From NCBI GenBank assembly GCA_017992055.1, contig JAGOPK010000004.1, positions 1 through 64,000 of the forward strand: a stretch of 64,000 nucleotides of DNA, read 5' to 3'. This stretch comes from Burkholderiaceae bacterium. GTDB taxonomy: Bacteria; Pseudomonadota; Gammaproteobacteria; Burkholderiales; Burkholderiaceae_C. The notes under the pieces were generated by a model. The model worked only from the letters and a program-made list of their open reading frames with translations. It was not told where the DNA came from and made no database searches. A program made the position numbers and the translations under genes. Of the stretch, positions 50,189-59,538 are shown in pieces (position 1 is the first letter of the stretch; each line of letters starts with the position of its first letter).

Positions 50189-51298
50189 TCAACGCCTCAA
50201 CAACGGATCCGGCTGACTGGCCGCCGAATGCACGGCCGCGGGCAGGCCCTGCGCCGAAGCGGTGCGCGGCTCGCCGGCCTCGGGATACAGGCCATGCACG
50301 CGGCCATGCAGGCGGGCCAGGCCCAGCAGGGCCGAGATGAAGGGCGTGGCAATGCCCACCCGGCCGGCGATCTCGTGCACCACCGTCACCAGCGCGTCCA
50401 GCTCGATGGCGCGGCCAGCTTCCACGTCCTGCAACATCGAGGTCTTGAAGGCGCCCAGCTTGCGCGTGATCTGGTGCCGGTCTTCCGGCGTCTGCGCGAT
50501 GGCGCAGCCGATGGCCGCGCCCACGCTCTGCGCCTCGGCCATGGCCGCGGTGCACAGGCCGCGAGTCAGCGGATCGTCCAGCACCCGGTCGACCGTGGCG
50601 CCGGTCAGCGCGGTGATCGGGTTCATGGTCATGTTGCCCCACAGCTTGTACCAGATGTCCTGGCGCACATTCGCCGACAGGGTGGCGTCGAAGTCGGCCC
50701 GCCGCAGCAGGGCCACCAGTTCCTGTGCGCGCGGCGACTCGCCGCCTGGGGGGGTGCCGAGGGGTTCGCCGACGATCAGGCCGCTGCCCATCTTGTGCGC
50801 GGCGATGCCCGGCGCTTCCGTGAAGCAGCTGGCATGCACCACGCAGCCCAGCACGCGGTCGAAGTCAATCGCCGCAGCGATGTGGCCGCCGGGGTCCACG
50901 GCATCCAGAGGCTGGCTGCCCAGCCCGGGCGCCGCGGCACCAAACCACCAGGGCACGCCGTTCATCGCCGGCACCACCCGGGTCTGCGGCCCCAGCAGCG
51001 GCGCGATCTGCGCCGCCACCGTGGCCAGGGCCGGACCCTTGACGGCGATCAAGACGATGTCCTGCTGCCCCAGCGCCGCTGCGTCGTCGCTGGCCTGCAC
51101 CGGTGCGGCGATCAGCTCGCCGCCCTGGCGCAGGCGCAGGCCGTGTTCGCGCAGCGCGGCCAGCGTGGCGCCACGCGCCAGCGCGCTGACCCGCACATCG
51201 GGCAGCAGCGCCAGGCGCGTGCCCACATAACCACCGATGGCACCAACGCCGACGATGGCGACGCGGGTGACGGAGCTGTTGCTGTTGCTGGATGTCAT
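50189..51298 (-). CDS. Ketopantoate reductase (PanE/ApbA) family protein
   Basis: 369 residues. Rossmann motif IVGVGAIGGYVG at the N-terminus, MNGVPWW in the middle, and the catalytic-lysine region WYKLWGNMTMNPI of 2-dehydropantoate 2-reductases. The C-terminal tail (PDPLLRR) is longer than in PanE of E. coli. NADPH-dependent reduction of a 2-keto acid is expected, but several paralogues in Burkholderiales act in catabolism, and the divergent IclR gene points the same way. Confidence 0.88.
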   Translation of the reverse strand: MTSSNSNSSVTRVAIVGVGAIGGYVGTRLALLPDVRVSALARGATLAALREHGLRLRQGGELIAAPVQASDDAAALGQQDIVLIAVKGPALATVAAQIAPLLGPQTRVVPAMNGVPWWFGAAAPGLGSQPLDAVDPGGHIAAAIDFDRVLGCVVHASCFTEAPGIAAHKMGSGLIVGEPLGTPPGGESPRAQELVALLRRADFDATLSANVRQDIWYKLWGNMTMNPITALTGATVDRVLDDPLTRGLCTAAMAEAQSVGAAIGCAIAQTPEDRHQITRKLGAFKTSMLQDVEAGRAIELDALVTVVHEIAGRVGIATPFISALLGLARLHGRVHGLYPEAGEPRTASAQGLPAAVHSAASQPDPLLRR

Positions 51299-51383
51299 GG
51301 TCCATTCTTGCACCCCTGCCCAGGCCCTGACCGGGCGCCGACAATGCCCGGCCATACTGCGGCATCCGTCCATTCCGTGCACC

Positions 51384-52202
51384 GTGAGCCCTACCCAGCC
51401 CAAACCTGAAGCCAAGCCCGAGCATGAGCAGCGCGGCATCCAGAGCATCGAGGTCGGCGGCCAGCTGCTGCATGCGCTGGCCCACCAGGGCCGGCCGCTG
51501 GCGCTGAAGGACCTGGCCGCCGCCGCCGACATGCCGCCGGCCCGCGCCCACCCCTATCTGGTCAGCTTCGGCAAGATCGGCCTGGTCGAGCAGGACCGCG
51601 CCAGCGGCCGCTACGGCCTGGGCCCGCTGGCCCTGCAGCTGGGCCTGATGAGCCTGCAGCAGGCTGACCCGGTGCGCCTGGCCACGCCGGTGATCGAGGA
51701 TCTGGCCCAGGCCAGCGGCCACACCGTGGCCATGGCCGTGTGGGGCACGCAGGGCGCGACCATCGTGCGCCTGGCCGAATCACCGGCCGCGGTGCATGTG
51801 AACATGCGCCATGGCACGGTGTTCTCCATCGTCGGCACGGCCTCGGGCCAGCTGTTTGCCGCCCACCTGCCCGAATCCCTGGTGCGGCCGTTGTACGAGG
51901 CCGAGGCCGCCGCCGCCGGCCGCATGGCCTGGGCCGAGTTTGCCGCCGGCGTGCTGACCGAGGTGCGTGCCCAGGGCCTGTCCCGGGCCGACGGCGCCAT
52001 CGTCGCCGGCGTCAGCGCACTGGCCGCGCCGGTGTTCGACCACCGCGGCGCCATCGTGCTGGGCCTGGTGGCCATCGGCCCGTCGGCGGCGCTGGACACG
52101 GCCTGGAACAGCCTGCTGGCGCGCCAGCTGCGCCAGGCCGCGGCCGAGCTGTCGGCGCGCCTGGGCTGGCGGCCACCAGCCGCCCAGCCACCCGACGCCT
52201 AA
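51384..52202 (+). CDS. IclR family transcriptional regulator
   Basis: 272 residues. N-terminal wHTH (RPLALKDLAAAADMPPARAHPYLVSFGKIGLVEQD) and C-terminal effector-binding IclR domain (AMAVWGTQGATIVRLAESP, FSIVGTASGQLFAAHLP). GTG 51384 gives the normal N-terminus (SPTQPKPEAK). Divergent from the PanE-like reductase and convergent, with a 4-bp overlap, with the protease gene. Confidence 0.92.
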   Translation: MSPTQPKPEAKPEHEQRGIQSIEVGGQLLHALAHQGRPLALKDLAAAADMPPARAHPYLVSFGKIGLVEQDRASGRYGLGPLALQLGLMSLQQADPVRLATPVIEDLAQASGHTVAMAVWGTQGATIVRLAESPAAVHVNMRHGTVFSIVGTASGQLFAAHLPESLVRPLYEAEAAAAGRMAWAEFAAGVLTEVRAQGLSRADGAIVAGVSALAAPVFDHRGAIVLGLVAIGPSAALDTAWNSLLARQLRQAAAELSARLGWRPPAAQPPDA

Positions 52203-54004
52203 CCGCCAGCCGCCAGCGCCTGACGCGCCGCGGCCAGCAGCGCCCCCATGGCCAGGCCCTCGTTGGCCGCATAGCTTCCGGCCTGGCCGTTGAGCCGCGG
52301 CATGCCGAACTTGCCGCCCTTGTGGTGCAGGGCGATGACCTCCCAGCCCTGATCCTCGAACACCGGGCTGCCCGAATTGCCGCCCTCGGTGGGGGTGAAG
52401 TAATGCACCCGCACCACGCCGGCGATCGGCGGCTTGCCGGCCGGCGGGCCCTCGTGGTCCAGCAGCTGGCTGTCGTCGAAGGAGATCGACAGCTCGCGCC
52501 CGCCCGGGTGGCCGATGACATAGACGCGCGGCTTCTTCTTGGCCTCCGGCGCCGGCAGGGCCGGCAGCTGGGTGCTCAGTGTCAGCGGCGGCACGCCGGC
52601 CGGCGTGGGCGTCAGACGCAACAGGGCCGCATCGTGCTGGTCCACCGGCGAGCACCACAGCAGCTGGGCCACGGTGTAGACCTTGGCCGCGTCGTCGGCC
52701 TCGAAGGCCACCTCGGCGCGCTGCGGCGCGATGCCGGGCGCCGCGCCATCGGGATTGATGACGTGGAAATTGGTCAGCAGCAGCGGCTCGTCGGCCAGGC
52801 TCAGGCCGAAGTCGCCCGCGCGCACCAGGAAGCCGGTGCCGATGCGCCCGCCCAGCTTCTGCTTGACCGCCGCCACCGAGCGTGCCGCGGCCAGGCCGGC
52901 GGCATACCAGCGCAGGGTGCGCGGACCGTCGGCGCCGAGCACGGCCTCCAGCTGGCTGTTGTCGGGCAGCGGCGGCTGGGCCTGGGCCAGCGCCTGCAGG
53001 TCGCGGCTGCGGCCACGCCCCCGGGCGGGGGCGGCCGGCGGTTCAGGCCGCGCCGCGCTGGCATCCAGCTCGAGCCGGCCGCCCGGCAGCTGCAGCAGAC
53101 GGGCGCGCAGAATGGTCACCAGGGCCCGTGCCTGCTGCACGGCCTCGGGCGTCTTCAAGCCCAGACCGGGCTGGCCCGGTCGCAGGCCCTCCAGCGCCCA
53201 GACCTGGCTGAACTGGCGCAGCGTGCTGGCCACCAGAAAGGCCGGCACCTCGGACGCGCCGACGTACTGGCGCAGCAGGGCCAGCACCGGGCCCAGGTCA
53301 CCATCGGCCAGGGCCAGGCCCAGGCGGGCTTCGGCCAGCGTCGGCAGATACCATTCGTCGCGCTGCTTCTTCGGCAGCGCCTCCAGCGTGGCCACCAGGG
53401 CCCGGGCCAGCTTCAGCGGCTGTTCGCGCGGCGCGATGTCGGTCCAGCCCTCGCGCCGTGCCCGCGTCAGCAGGGCCAGCACATTCACGCCGTGCCAGGT
53501 GTTGCGCTGCGGATCGGCCTTGTACGGCCTCAGGTAGGCGGCCAGCGCCTCCTTCAGGGCCTGGTGGGCGCCGTGGGTGGACAGGTCGCCGGCATCGAAG
53601 AACAGCTGCTTGTGCGCCCGGCCCAGCAGGCCCCAGGCCTCGGCGACCTCGGCATGCTCGCGCGGCAGCGTGGCCAGCAGCTGGCGCAGCATGGCGATCG
53701 CCGGCACCACCTGGCCGCTCTCGATCAGCGCCTGCGCATACAAGCGGGCGCTGGGCGCGTCGGCCGGGTCGATGCGCAGCAGGCGCTCGGCCAGCGCGGC
53801 CAGTGCCTCGTTGGCGCGCAGATTGCGCAGCTCGACGAGCAGGGCGCGCGCGGCCTTCAGGTCGGCGGCCCGCACCTTGGCCGACAAGGCCCGGCCGAGT
53901 TGCTCGGCGCGGCGGCGGGCCCGGTCTTCGGGGCGTTCTTCCGTGGGCTTCTGGGCGGACTTCTGGGCGGGCTTCTTGACGGACTTTCCGGCGACGCTGG
54001 CCAT
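52199..54004 (-). CDS. Leaderless helical-repeat (TPR-S-like) plus trypsin-like serine protease
   Basis: 601 residues, no signal peptide (Lys/Gln-rich start), so probably cytoplasmic. Residues ~30-310 are helical repeats; a PYKADPQRNTWHGVNVLALL segment resembles TPR-S domains of prokaryotic conflict proteins. A Pro/Arg-rich linker follows, then a chymotrypsin-fold protease with His414 (TNFHVIN), Asp458 (QHDAALLRL) and Ser544 (GGNSGSPVF). Clustered with a GH108 muramidase gene whose stop lies 14 nt upstream of this ATG. A sensor-protease role is inferred; no known homologous operon is asserted. Confidence 0.8.
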   Translation of the reverse strand: MASVAGKSVKKPAQKSAQKPTEERPEDRARRRAEQLGRALSAKVRAADLKAARALLVELRNLRANEALAALAERLLRIDPADAPSARLYAQALIESGQVVPAIAMLRQLLATLPREHAEVAEAWGLLGRAHKQLFFDAGDLSTHGAHQALKEALAAYLRPYKADPQRNTWHGVNVLALLTRARREGWTDIAPREQPLKLARALVATLEALPKKQRDEWYLPTLAEARLGLALADGDLGPVLALLRQYVGASEVPAFLVASTLRQFSQVWALEGLRPGQPGLGLKTPEAVQQARALVTILRARLLQLPGGRLELDASAARPEPPAAPARGRGRSRDLQALAQAQPPLPDNSQLEAVLGADGPRTLRWYAAGLAAARSVAAVKQKLGGRIGTGFLVRAGDFGLSLADEPLLLTNFHVINPDGAAPGIAPQRAEVAFEADDAAKVYTVAQLLWCSPVDQHDAALLRLTPTPAGVPPLTLSTQLPALPAPEAKKKPRVYVIGHPGGRELSISFDDSQLLDHEGPPAGKPPIAGVVRVHYFTPTEGGNSGSPVFEDQGWEVIALHHKGGKFGMPRLNGQAGSYAANEGLAMGALLAAARQALAAGG

Positions 54005-54018
54005 GCTGGCACCGCGCT

Positions 54019-54639
54019 TCAGTTGCCCAGGTCGTAGGCCGCATCGACGCCGATGTCGGGCACGCGGCCCATGTAGCCTGCCTCGCCGAAGTCCAGCGGC
54101 ACATCGGCCTCGAAGCCCGGCAGGCCGATGTGCTTGCGCAGCGCATTCAGCCGGTTCAGCCAGCCCTTGAGGAACACGCCCAGCTTGGGATTGCTCTCGA
54201 CCAGGCCGCGGTAGTACTGCTCGCGCACATTGCAGTAGTTGGCCAGGGTGTCGCCCAGGTCGCAGTTGGCCACGCACTGCAGCGTGCCGGGGCCGATGGC
54301 GCCGTCGACCTGGGCGCCGACGGCCTTTTGCAGAAAGCGCGCGGCGCGGCCCACGCCCATGTTCACCGCGGTGTCGAACTGCACCGTGTCCAGCGGGCTG
54401 TCCAGCTTGTCGCAGCGCGGCGGCAGCCAGTAGCCCGACTCGTACAGCGCATGCACCTCGTCGTCGCTGATCTGGCGCACGTCCTGCGCCGCCAGGCCCT
54501 GCTTGACGCGCCAGGCGTCGTAGACCTTCTGCGTGACGCCCTTGTTGGTGGCGCCGCCGGGATCGTTGGGATGATTGACATAGCCGCCCTCCCAACGCAG
54601 GACGAAGGGCAGCGATTCCAGGAAGGCGGCTGAGGCCAT
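54019..54639 (-). CDS. Glycoside hydrolase family 108 muramidase (ZliS-like), leaderless
   Basis: 206 residues. N-terminal GH108 domain with catalytic Glu17 in RWEGGYVNHPNDPGGATN and the KGVTQ segment, then a peptidoglycan-binding-type domain (GVGRAARFLQKAVG, VDGAIGPGTL). GH108 enzymes are phage-endolysin-like N-acetylmuramidases or the ZliS secretion activator. No signal peptide is visible and no holin gene adjoins. GGAGGAG precedes the ATG. First gene of the two-gene unit with the protease. Confidence 0.9.
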   Translation of the reverse strand: MASAAFLESLPFVLRWEGGYVNHPNDPGGATNKGVTQKVYDAWRVKQGLAAQDVRQISDDEVHALYESGYWLPPRCDKLDSPLDTVQFDTAVNMGVGRAARFLQKAVGAQVDGAIGPGTLQCVANCDLGDTLANYCNVREQYYRGLVESNPKLGVFLKGWLNRLNALRKHIGLPGFEADVPLDFGEAGYMGRVPDIGVDAAYDLGN

Positions 54640-54757
54640 GTTCGACTCCTCCAAGAGTGGCGGGCGCCGGCGGCGCCGCACACGGGCCAATGTAGCGAGG
54701 CCCGGCCAGCTGCAACGCCCGGCCGTGCCCACGATCTTGGGGAGTCGGTGGCCGTGC

Positions 54758-56104
54758 CTACGACGCCGGACGGACGGCGCCGGGCCAGGCGCAGACGCCG
54801 CACCAGTCGGCGATGGTGCGCGCCATCGTCGTGGCCACGCGCGCCATGCTGTCCAGCGACACGGCCTCGTCGATGCCGTGGATGTGGCGCGCCAGCGGGC
54901 CGTAGTTGGTGACCGCCAGATCGGTGGCCAGCGCGAAATGGCGGCCGTCGGTGGTGGCGGTGCAGGCCAGGCGCTGCGGCGGGCTGCCGTTGACGGCCTG
55001 GTGGGCCTGGGCCAGCACCCGCATCGCCGGCTGCTCCAGGTCGTAGACGCAGCCCGGCGAGCGGTGGCCGCGGGTGGTGATCTCGACCTGCAGGTCCGGG
55101 TTCAGCTGCTGCGCGCGCTGGCGGACCAAGGCGCTGACCTCGGCCACCGCATCGTCGGGCGCCACGCCGGGAAAGTAGCCGATGCGCAGGTCCAGCGAGC
55201 AGGTGCAGGGCACCGACGAGGCCCATTCGCCGCCGTGGATGCCGCCGAGGTTGAAGTTCAGCGGATGCGCATGCCCGGCAAAAGCCGGGTGGCGGCGCTC
55301 GGGCGCGTTCCACTGCGCCTCCAGCTCGCGCAGCGAGGCGACGATGGCGATGGCCGCGTCGATGGGGTTCAGGCCCTGCTGCTTGTAGGCCACATGGGCC
55401 GGCCGGCCGGTCAGCGTGATCTGCAGCCAGCTGACGCCGACCTGGGCCGCCATCAGGGTTTCGCCGAAGGGCTCGGGGATGATCACCGCGTCGAAATCGC
55501 TGAGCCTGGCCCGGCCCAGGGCGTTGCGCAGTGCATGCAGCGTGGCCAGCGTGCCGTTGCCGGTGTCTTCTTCTTCCAGCACGGCATTGAAGCCGACGTT
55601 GCCGGCCGGCTGCAGGCCCAGGCGGCGCAGGGCCTGGAAGGCGATCAGCGCGCAGACCAGGCCGCCCTTCATGTCGCCGGCACCGCGGCCATGCAGCCAG
55701 CCGTCGGCCACCCAGGGCTCGAACGGGTCCTGGCGCCACAGCGCCACCGGCCCGGTGGGCACCACGTCCAGATGGCCGTTGAACAGCAGCGAGCGGCCCG
55801 GCTGCGCCAGGTCCTCGGGCGGGCGGTGGCAGGCCAGCAGGTTGTGGCGGCCGCCGTCGGGGCTGCAGGGACAGCTGAACATGCTGGAGCCGGCGATGGC
55901 CTGGCTGTCCTGCACGATGCGCTCGCAGTCCAGGCCCAGGGCCTGCAGCTGGCGCTCGAAGAAGTCGGCTGCCGGCTGCTCCGCGCCCGAGGGGCTGGCG
56001 GCGCGCACAAAGCCGGACAGCATGTCCACCATCTCGCCGTGCAGCGCGGCCACGGCGGCCGCCAGGTCGGCCGTGCTGGGCGGGGCTTGCAGCGGCCGGC
56101 TCAT
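54758..56104 (-). CDS. M20 family metallopeptidase/deacylase
   Basis: 448 residues, M20 di-zinc hydrolase (ArgE/DapE/carboxypeptidase type). FNGHLDVVP, GAGDMKGG and the EEEDTGNG catalytic/metal motifs are present, with the dimerisation domain inserted in the middle and TDGRHFA near the end. It hydrolyses N-acyl amino acids or related amides. Its ATG overlaps the aminotransferase stop by 4 nt, placing it in the amine operon. Longer in-frame starts fall inside the upstream gene. Confidence 0.92.
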   Translation of the reverse strand: MSRPLQAPPSTADLAAAVAALHGEMVDMLSGFVRAASPSGAEQPAADFFERQLQALGLDCERIVQDSQAIAGSSMFSCPCSPDGGRHNLLACHRPPEDLAQPGRSLLFNGHLDVVPTGPVALWRQDPFEPWVADGWLHGRGAGDMKGGLVCALIAFQALRRLGLQPAGNVGFNAVLEEEDTGNGTLATLHALRNALGRARLSDFDAVIIPEPFGETLMAAQVGVSWLQITLTGRPAHVAYKQQGLNPIDAAIAIVASLRELEAQWNAPERRHPAFAGHAHPLNFNLGGIHGGEWASSVPCTCSLDLRIGYFPGVAPDDAVAEVSALVRQRAQQLNPDLQVEITTRGHRSPGCVYDLEQPAMRVLAQAHQAVNGSPPQRLACTATTDGRHFALATDLAVTNYGPLARHIHGIDEAVSLDSMARVATTMARTIADWCGVCAWPGAVRPAS

Positions 56105-57393
56105 CGCGTCACCCCGTCCAGCACCGCGTCCAGCGCATCCACCAGCAGGTCGGCATGGGCGGCCTCGAACACCAGCGGCGGGCGGATCTTCAGCGTGCTG
56201 GCTTGCGGCCCGGTGGCGCTGAGCAGCACGCCCTGCTGGCGCAGGCCGTTGACCACGCGCGTGGTCAGCTCGGGCGCCGGCGCGGCGCCGTGCTGCAGAT
56301 CGACGCCGATGAAGAGGCCGGCGCCGCGCACCTCGCCGATCTGCGGCCGGCGCTGGGCCAGAGCGCGCAGGCGCTGGCGCAGGTGCTCGCCCACCCGCAG
56401 CGCGTTGGCCTGCAGGCCCTGCTGCTGGATCACGTCCAGCACCGCGCCGGCCGCGGCCATGGCCACCGGGTTGCCGCCGAAGGTGTTGAAGTAGCGGCAG
56501 TTGCGGCCAAAGGCCGCCAGCACCTCGGGCCGCACCGCCAGGCCGGCCACCGGATGGCCATTGCCCATGGGCTTGCCCAGGGTCACGATGTCGGGTGCCA
56601 GGTCGCCGCTCAAGCCGTGGCGGGCAAAGCCCCAGAAGGCGTCGCCGGTGCGGCCGAAACCGGGCTGCACCTCGTCGGCGATGAACAGTCCGCCGGCCTG
56701 GTGGATGGCGGCCACGGCCTCGGCCAGAAAGCCCGGCGGATCGGTGAACACGCCGTCGCTGGAGAACACCGTGTCCACCAGCAGGGCCGCGGGCTTCAGG
56801 CCGCCGGCCTGCAGGTCGGCGATGGCGGCGCGCACGCCGTCGGCGAACTGGCGCCCCACCTCGGCCGGCGCGGTGCCGCCGCCCAGCGGCGCCGGCACAT
56901 AGCGCACCCGGGCGCTGCGAGGCCCCTGCGGCCCCAGCGATGGCGAGGCCTCGGCCGTGGGCGCGGTGACGCCATGGTAGGCATGGCGGGTGATGATCAG
57001 ACCTGTCCCTCCGGTGTGGGCCTCGGCGATGCGCAGCGCCAGGTCGTTGGCCTCGCTGCCGGTGCAGGTGAACATCGCATGGCCCAGCTCGGGCGGCAGC
57101 GTGGCCAGCAGGCGCTCGGCATAGTCCAGCACGCCTTCGTGCAGATAGCGCGTGTGGGTGTTGAGCACCGCCGCCTGCTGCGCAATGGCCTGCACCACCT
57201 GCGGATGGGCATGGCCCACGCTGGCCACGTTGTTGTAGGCGTCCAGGTAGCGCCGGCCGTCGGCGCCGTACAGCCACACGCCCTCGCCACGCACCAGGTG
57301 CAGCGGCTCCTCGTAGAACAAGCGGTAGGCCGGGCCCAGCAGGCGGGCGCGGCGGGCGAGCAGGGCGGGGGTGTCGTTCATGGACGGGGTCAT
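56101..57393 (-). CDS. Class III aminotransferase / phospholyase-like PLP enzyme
   Basis: 430 residues, fold-type I PLP enzyme. GSEANDLALRIA, the RHAYHG segment, ADEVQPGFGRTG and the PLP lysine in TLGKPMGNGHP are present. The N-terminal style (RYLDAYNNVASVGHAHP, NTHTRYLHEGVLDYAERL) matches the AGXT2L group: ethanolamine-phosphate and 5-phosphohydroxylysine phospholyases. With the neighbouring kinase this suggests a phosphorylation-elimination route rather than plain transamination. Start at ATG 57393 or 57381. Confidence 0.85.
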   Translation of the reverse strand: MTPSMNDTPALLARRARLLGPAYRLFYEEPLHLVRGEGVWLYGADGRRYLDAYNNVASVGHAHPQVVQAIAQQAAVLNTHTRYLHEGVLDYAERLLATLPPELGHAMFTCTGSEANDLALRIAEAHTGGTGLIITRHAYHGVTAPTAEASPSLGPQGPRSARVRYVPAPLGGGTAPAEVGRQFADGVRAAIADLQAGGLKPAALLVDTVFSSDGVFTDPPGFLAEAVAAIHQAGGLFIADEVQPGFGRTGDAFWGFARHGLSGDLAPDIVTLGKPMGNGHPVAGLAVRPEVLAAFGRNCRYFNTFGGNPVAMAAAGAVLDVIQQQGLQANALRVGEHLRQRLRALAQRRPQIGEVRGAGLFIGVDLQHGAAPAPELTTRVVNGLRQQGVLLSATGPQASTLKIRPPLVFEAAHADLLVDALDAVLDGVTR

Positions 57394-57412
57394 GGACGGA
57401 GATATGGGCAGG

Positions 57413-58504
57413 TCAGGGGCAGGTCACCGGCTGACAGGCCAGCTGCAGCGCATCGACCATGCGCGCCGTGCCGATGCGGCCGCAGGCCGCCAGCCGGGCC
57501 CAGGACAGGGCGTTGTTGCGCAGCAGGTAGTCGGCGTTGTGCGGCTGTCGTGCGGCGCGCCAGCCGCTGATGGCCACCACCATGGCCAGGCGGGCGCGCA
57601 CCAGGTCGGGCAGCAGTTCCAGCTCCAGCGGGCTCAGCGGTGTCAGGCCATGGTAGGCGGCGACGAAGTCGACAAACTGCTGCAGCAGCGCGGCATCGTC
57701 GGCCTGGATGTCCAGCTGGTAGGACGCGGCCACGGCCAGGTCGTTGACCATGGGCGCGACCACCATGTCGCCGAAGTCCAGGATGCCGCAGACGCGGCTG
57801 GGCTCCTGCGCGTCGACCAGCAGGTTGTAGAGGTTGAAGTCGTTGTGCACCGGCTGGCGGCGCAACTGGGCCAGGCGCGGCTGCACGCGCTGCGCCACAT
57901 CGTCCAGTGCCTGCAGCGCCAGGCCGCGGCGCTGGGCATCGGCCTGCATCAGGATCAGGCTGCGCACGCCCTCCACACGCTGGATGTCCCAGGGCAGCGC
58001 CAGCTGGCCGGCCGCATGCTGCAGCGTGGCCAGGGCCTGGTCCAGCCGCGCCAGCAGGCGTGCCAGGTTCAGCTGCTGGGCGCGGCTGCGTGGCGCCTGC
58101 GGCATCGGCAGACCCTCCAGGTAGCTGAACAAGCGCACCACGCGTGGCTGGCCATCGGGCGCCACCAGGCTCAGCGCGGCCTGGCCGTCGCGCGTGGGCA
58201 GCAGGCGCTGCACCGGCAGCGTGGGCGCCTGGCGGGCGATGTGCAGCAGGGCCTGGGTCTGGAAGTCCGACACCAGGGCCGGCTCGCTGGGATGCGAGAC
58301 CTTGAGCATGGCGCGCAGCGGGCCGGCGGCATTGACCGTCTGCAGCAGGAAGTTGGCATCGCGCTCGCCGCTCAGCGCCTGCAGCTCGCCACGCAGCCCC
58401 CAATGCAGGGCCAGCTGCTGGGCCGCCCAGTCGGCCGGCACCGGCGCCGGCGGCGCGCTGAGCACCTGGGCCTCGGGCAGCAGGTCGAAATCAGCGACGT
58501 TCAT
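57413..58504 (-). CDS. APH/hydroxylysine-kinase-like phosphotransferase
   Basis: 363 residues, aminoglycoside phosphotransferase fold. VHNDFNLYNLLVD (catalytic loop) and ILDFGDMV (metal-binding DFG-like motif) are intact. It is close in layout to hydroxylysine kinase (HYKK/AGPHD1). The next gene is a phospholyase-type PLP enzyme, the same pairing used in mammals for hydroxylysine. Probably phosphorylates a small amino alcohol or hydroxy amine. Overlaps the upstream amidohydrolase by 4 nt. Confidence 0.85.
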   Translation of the reverse strand: MNVADFDLLPEAQVLSAPPAPVPADWAAQQLALHWGLRGELQALSGERDANFLLQTVNAAGPLRAMLKVSHPSEPALVSDFQTQALLHIARQAPTLPVQRLLPTRDGQAALSLVAPDGQPRVVRLFSYLEGLPMPQAPRSRAQQLNLARLLARLDQALATLQHAAGQLALPWDIQRVEGVRSLILMQADAQRRGLALQALDDVAQRVQPRLAQLRRQPVHNDFNLYNLLVDAQEPSRVCGILDFGDMVVAPMVNDLAVAASYQLDIQADDAALLQQFVDFVAAYHGLTPLSPLELELLPDLVRARLAMVVAISGWRAARQPHNADYLLRNNALSWARLAACGRIGTARMVDALQLACQPVTCP

Positions 58505-59529
58505 GCCGCACTCTCGAAGCCGGCCAGCGCGCTGACCAGGTTGGGCCCCAGGTCGTCGGACAGGTAGCCGCCCTCCTGCACCAGCACCGTGGGCAGGCCC
58601 AGGCGGGCGATCTCGGCCAGGATCAGGCCGAAGCCCTCGGTGCTGACGGCCAGGGCCTTGTAGGGATCACGCTCATGGGCATCCAGGCCCAGGGCCACGA
58701 CCAGGGCGCCGGGCGCATAGGCGCGCAGCTGGTCCAGCGCCGTGGCCAGGGCCTGCAGGAAGCCCGCGGTGTCGGTGCCCCGCGCCAGCGGCAGGTTGAG
58801 GTTGTAGCCCAGGCCCTCGGCCTCGCCACGCTCGTGTGCATGGCCGGTGAAAAACGGCGTGCAGAAGTGCGGGTCGCCATGCAGCGAGATCGTCAGCACA
58901 TCGCTGCGGCGATAGAAGATGCCCTGCGTGCCATTGCCATGGTGCACGTCGATGTCCAGCACGGCCACGCGCGCATGGCGCTGGCGCAGCACCTGGGCGG
59001 CGATGGCGGCGTTGTTCAGGTAGGTGAAGCCATTCGCCCGGTCGGCATAGGCATGGTGGCCCGGCGGCCGGCACAGCGCATAGGCCGCGCGCTCGCCACC
59101 GGCCACCAGCAGGGCCGCATGGGTGGCCACATGGGCCGACCACACCGCCGCCTGCCAGGTGTGCGGGCCGATGGAGCAGGCCATGTCGCCGAGGTGGAAG
59201 CCGGCCTGGCCCACCACATGGTCGGGATAGGTGCAGGGCTGGCCCGGGAACGGGTGCACGTTCGGCAGCACCTCGTCGGAGGCGTCGTCCAGCAGCTGCC
59301 AGCGCGCCCACACCGTCTCCAGAAAGCGCAGATAGGCCGGCGTGTGGATGGCCGCGCGCGGGCCGGGGCCGTGGTCTTCGGGCGCCACCACCGCATGGCC
59401 GGCGTCGCGGGCCGCGGCCAGCAATCGCCAGGCGCGCTCGGGCTGCTCGTTGCTGCGCTTGAAGCGGCCGCGCACGATGAACTGCTGCGGGTCGTGGTCC
59501 TGGTGCTGATCGCTGTAGATCACTTTCAT
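58501..59529 (-). CDS. Acetylpolyamine amidohydrolase (HDAC superfamily)
   Basis: 342 residues. HDAC-fold zinc hydrolase: CRPPGHHAYADRANGFTYLNN, the metal ligands DIDVHHGNGTQ, ALGLDAHERDP and the transition-state Tyr in QEGGYLSDD are all present. Resembles bacterial acetylpolyamine amidohydrolases, which deacetylate N-acetylputrescine or -cadaverine. A second paralogue lies at 61274-62332. 4-nt overlap with the kinase gene. Confidence 0.9.
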   Translation of the reverse strand: MKVIYSDQHQDHDPQQFIVRGRFKRSNEQPERAWRLLAAARDAGHAVVAPEDHGPGPRAAIHTPAYLRFLETVWARWQLLDDASDEVLPNVHPFPGQPCTYPDHVVGQAGFHLGDMACSIGPHTWQAAVWSAHVATHAALLVAGGERAAYALCRPPGHHAYADRANGFTYLNNAAIAAQVLRQRHARVAVLDIDVHHGNGTQGIFYRRSDVLTISLHGDPHFCTPFFTGHAHERGEAEGLGYNLNLPLARGTDTAGFLQALATALDQLRAYAPGALVVALGLDAHERDPYKALAVSTEGFGLILAEIARLGLPTVLVQEGGYLSDDLGPNLVSALAGFESAA

Positions 59530-59538
59530 GGCGACCTC

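Noticed and set aside
54758-57277. Single fused 839-codon protein of the M20 and aminotransferase genes
   Set aside because: The open frame upstream of 56104 is in the wrong frame for the aminotransferase, whose own frame is clearly coding. The ATGA overlap shows two genes.
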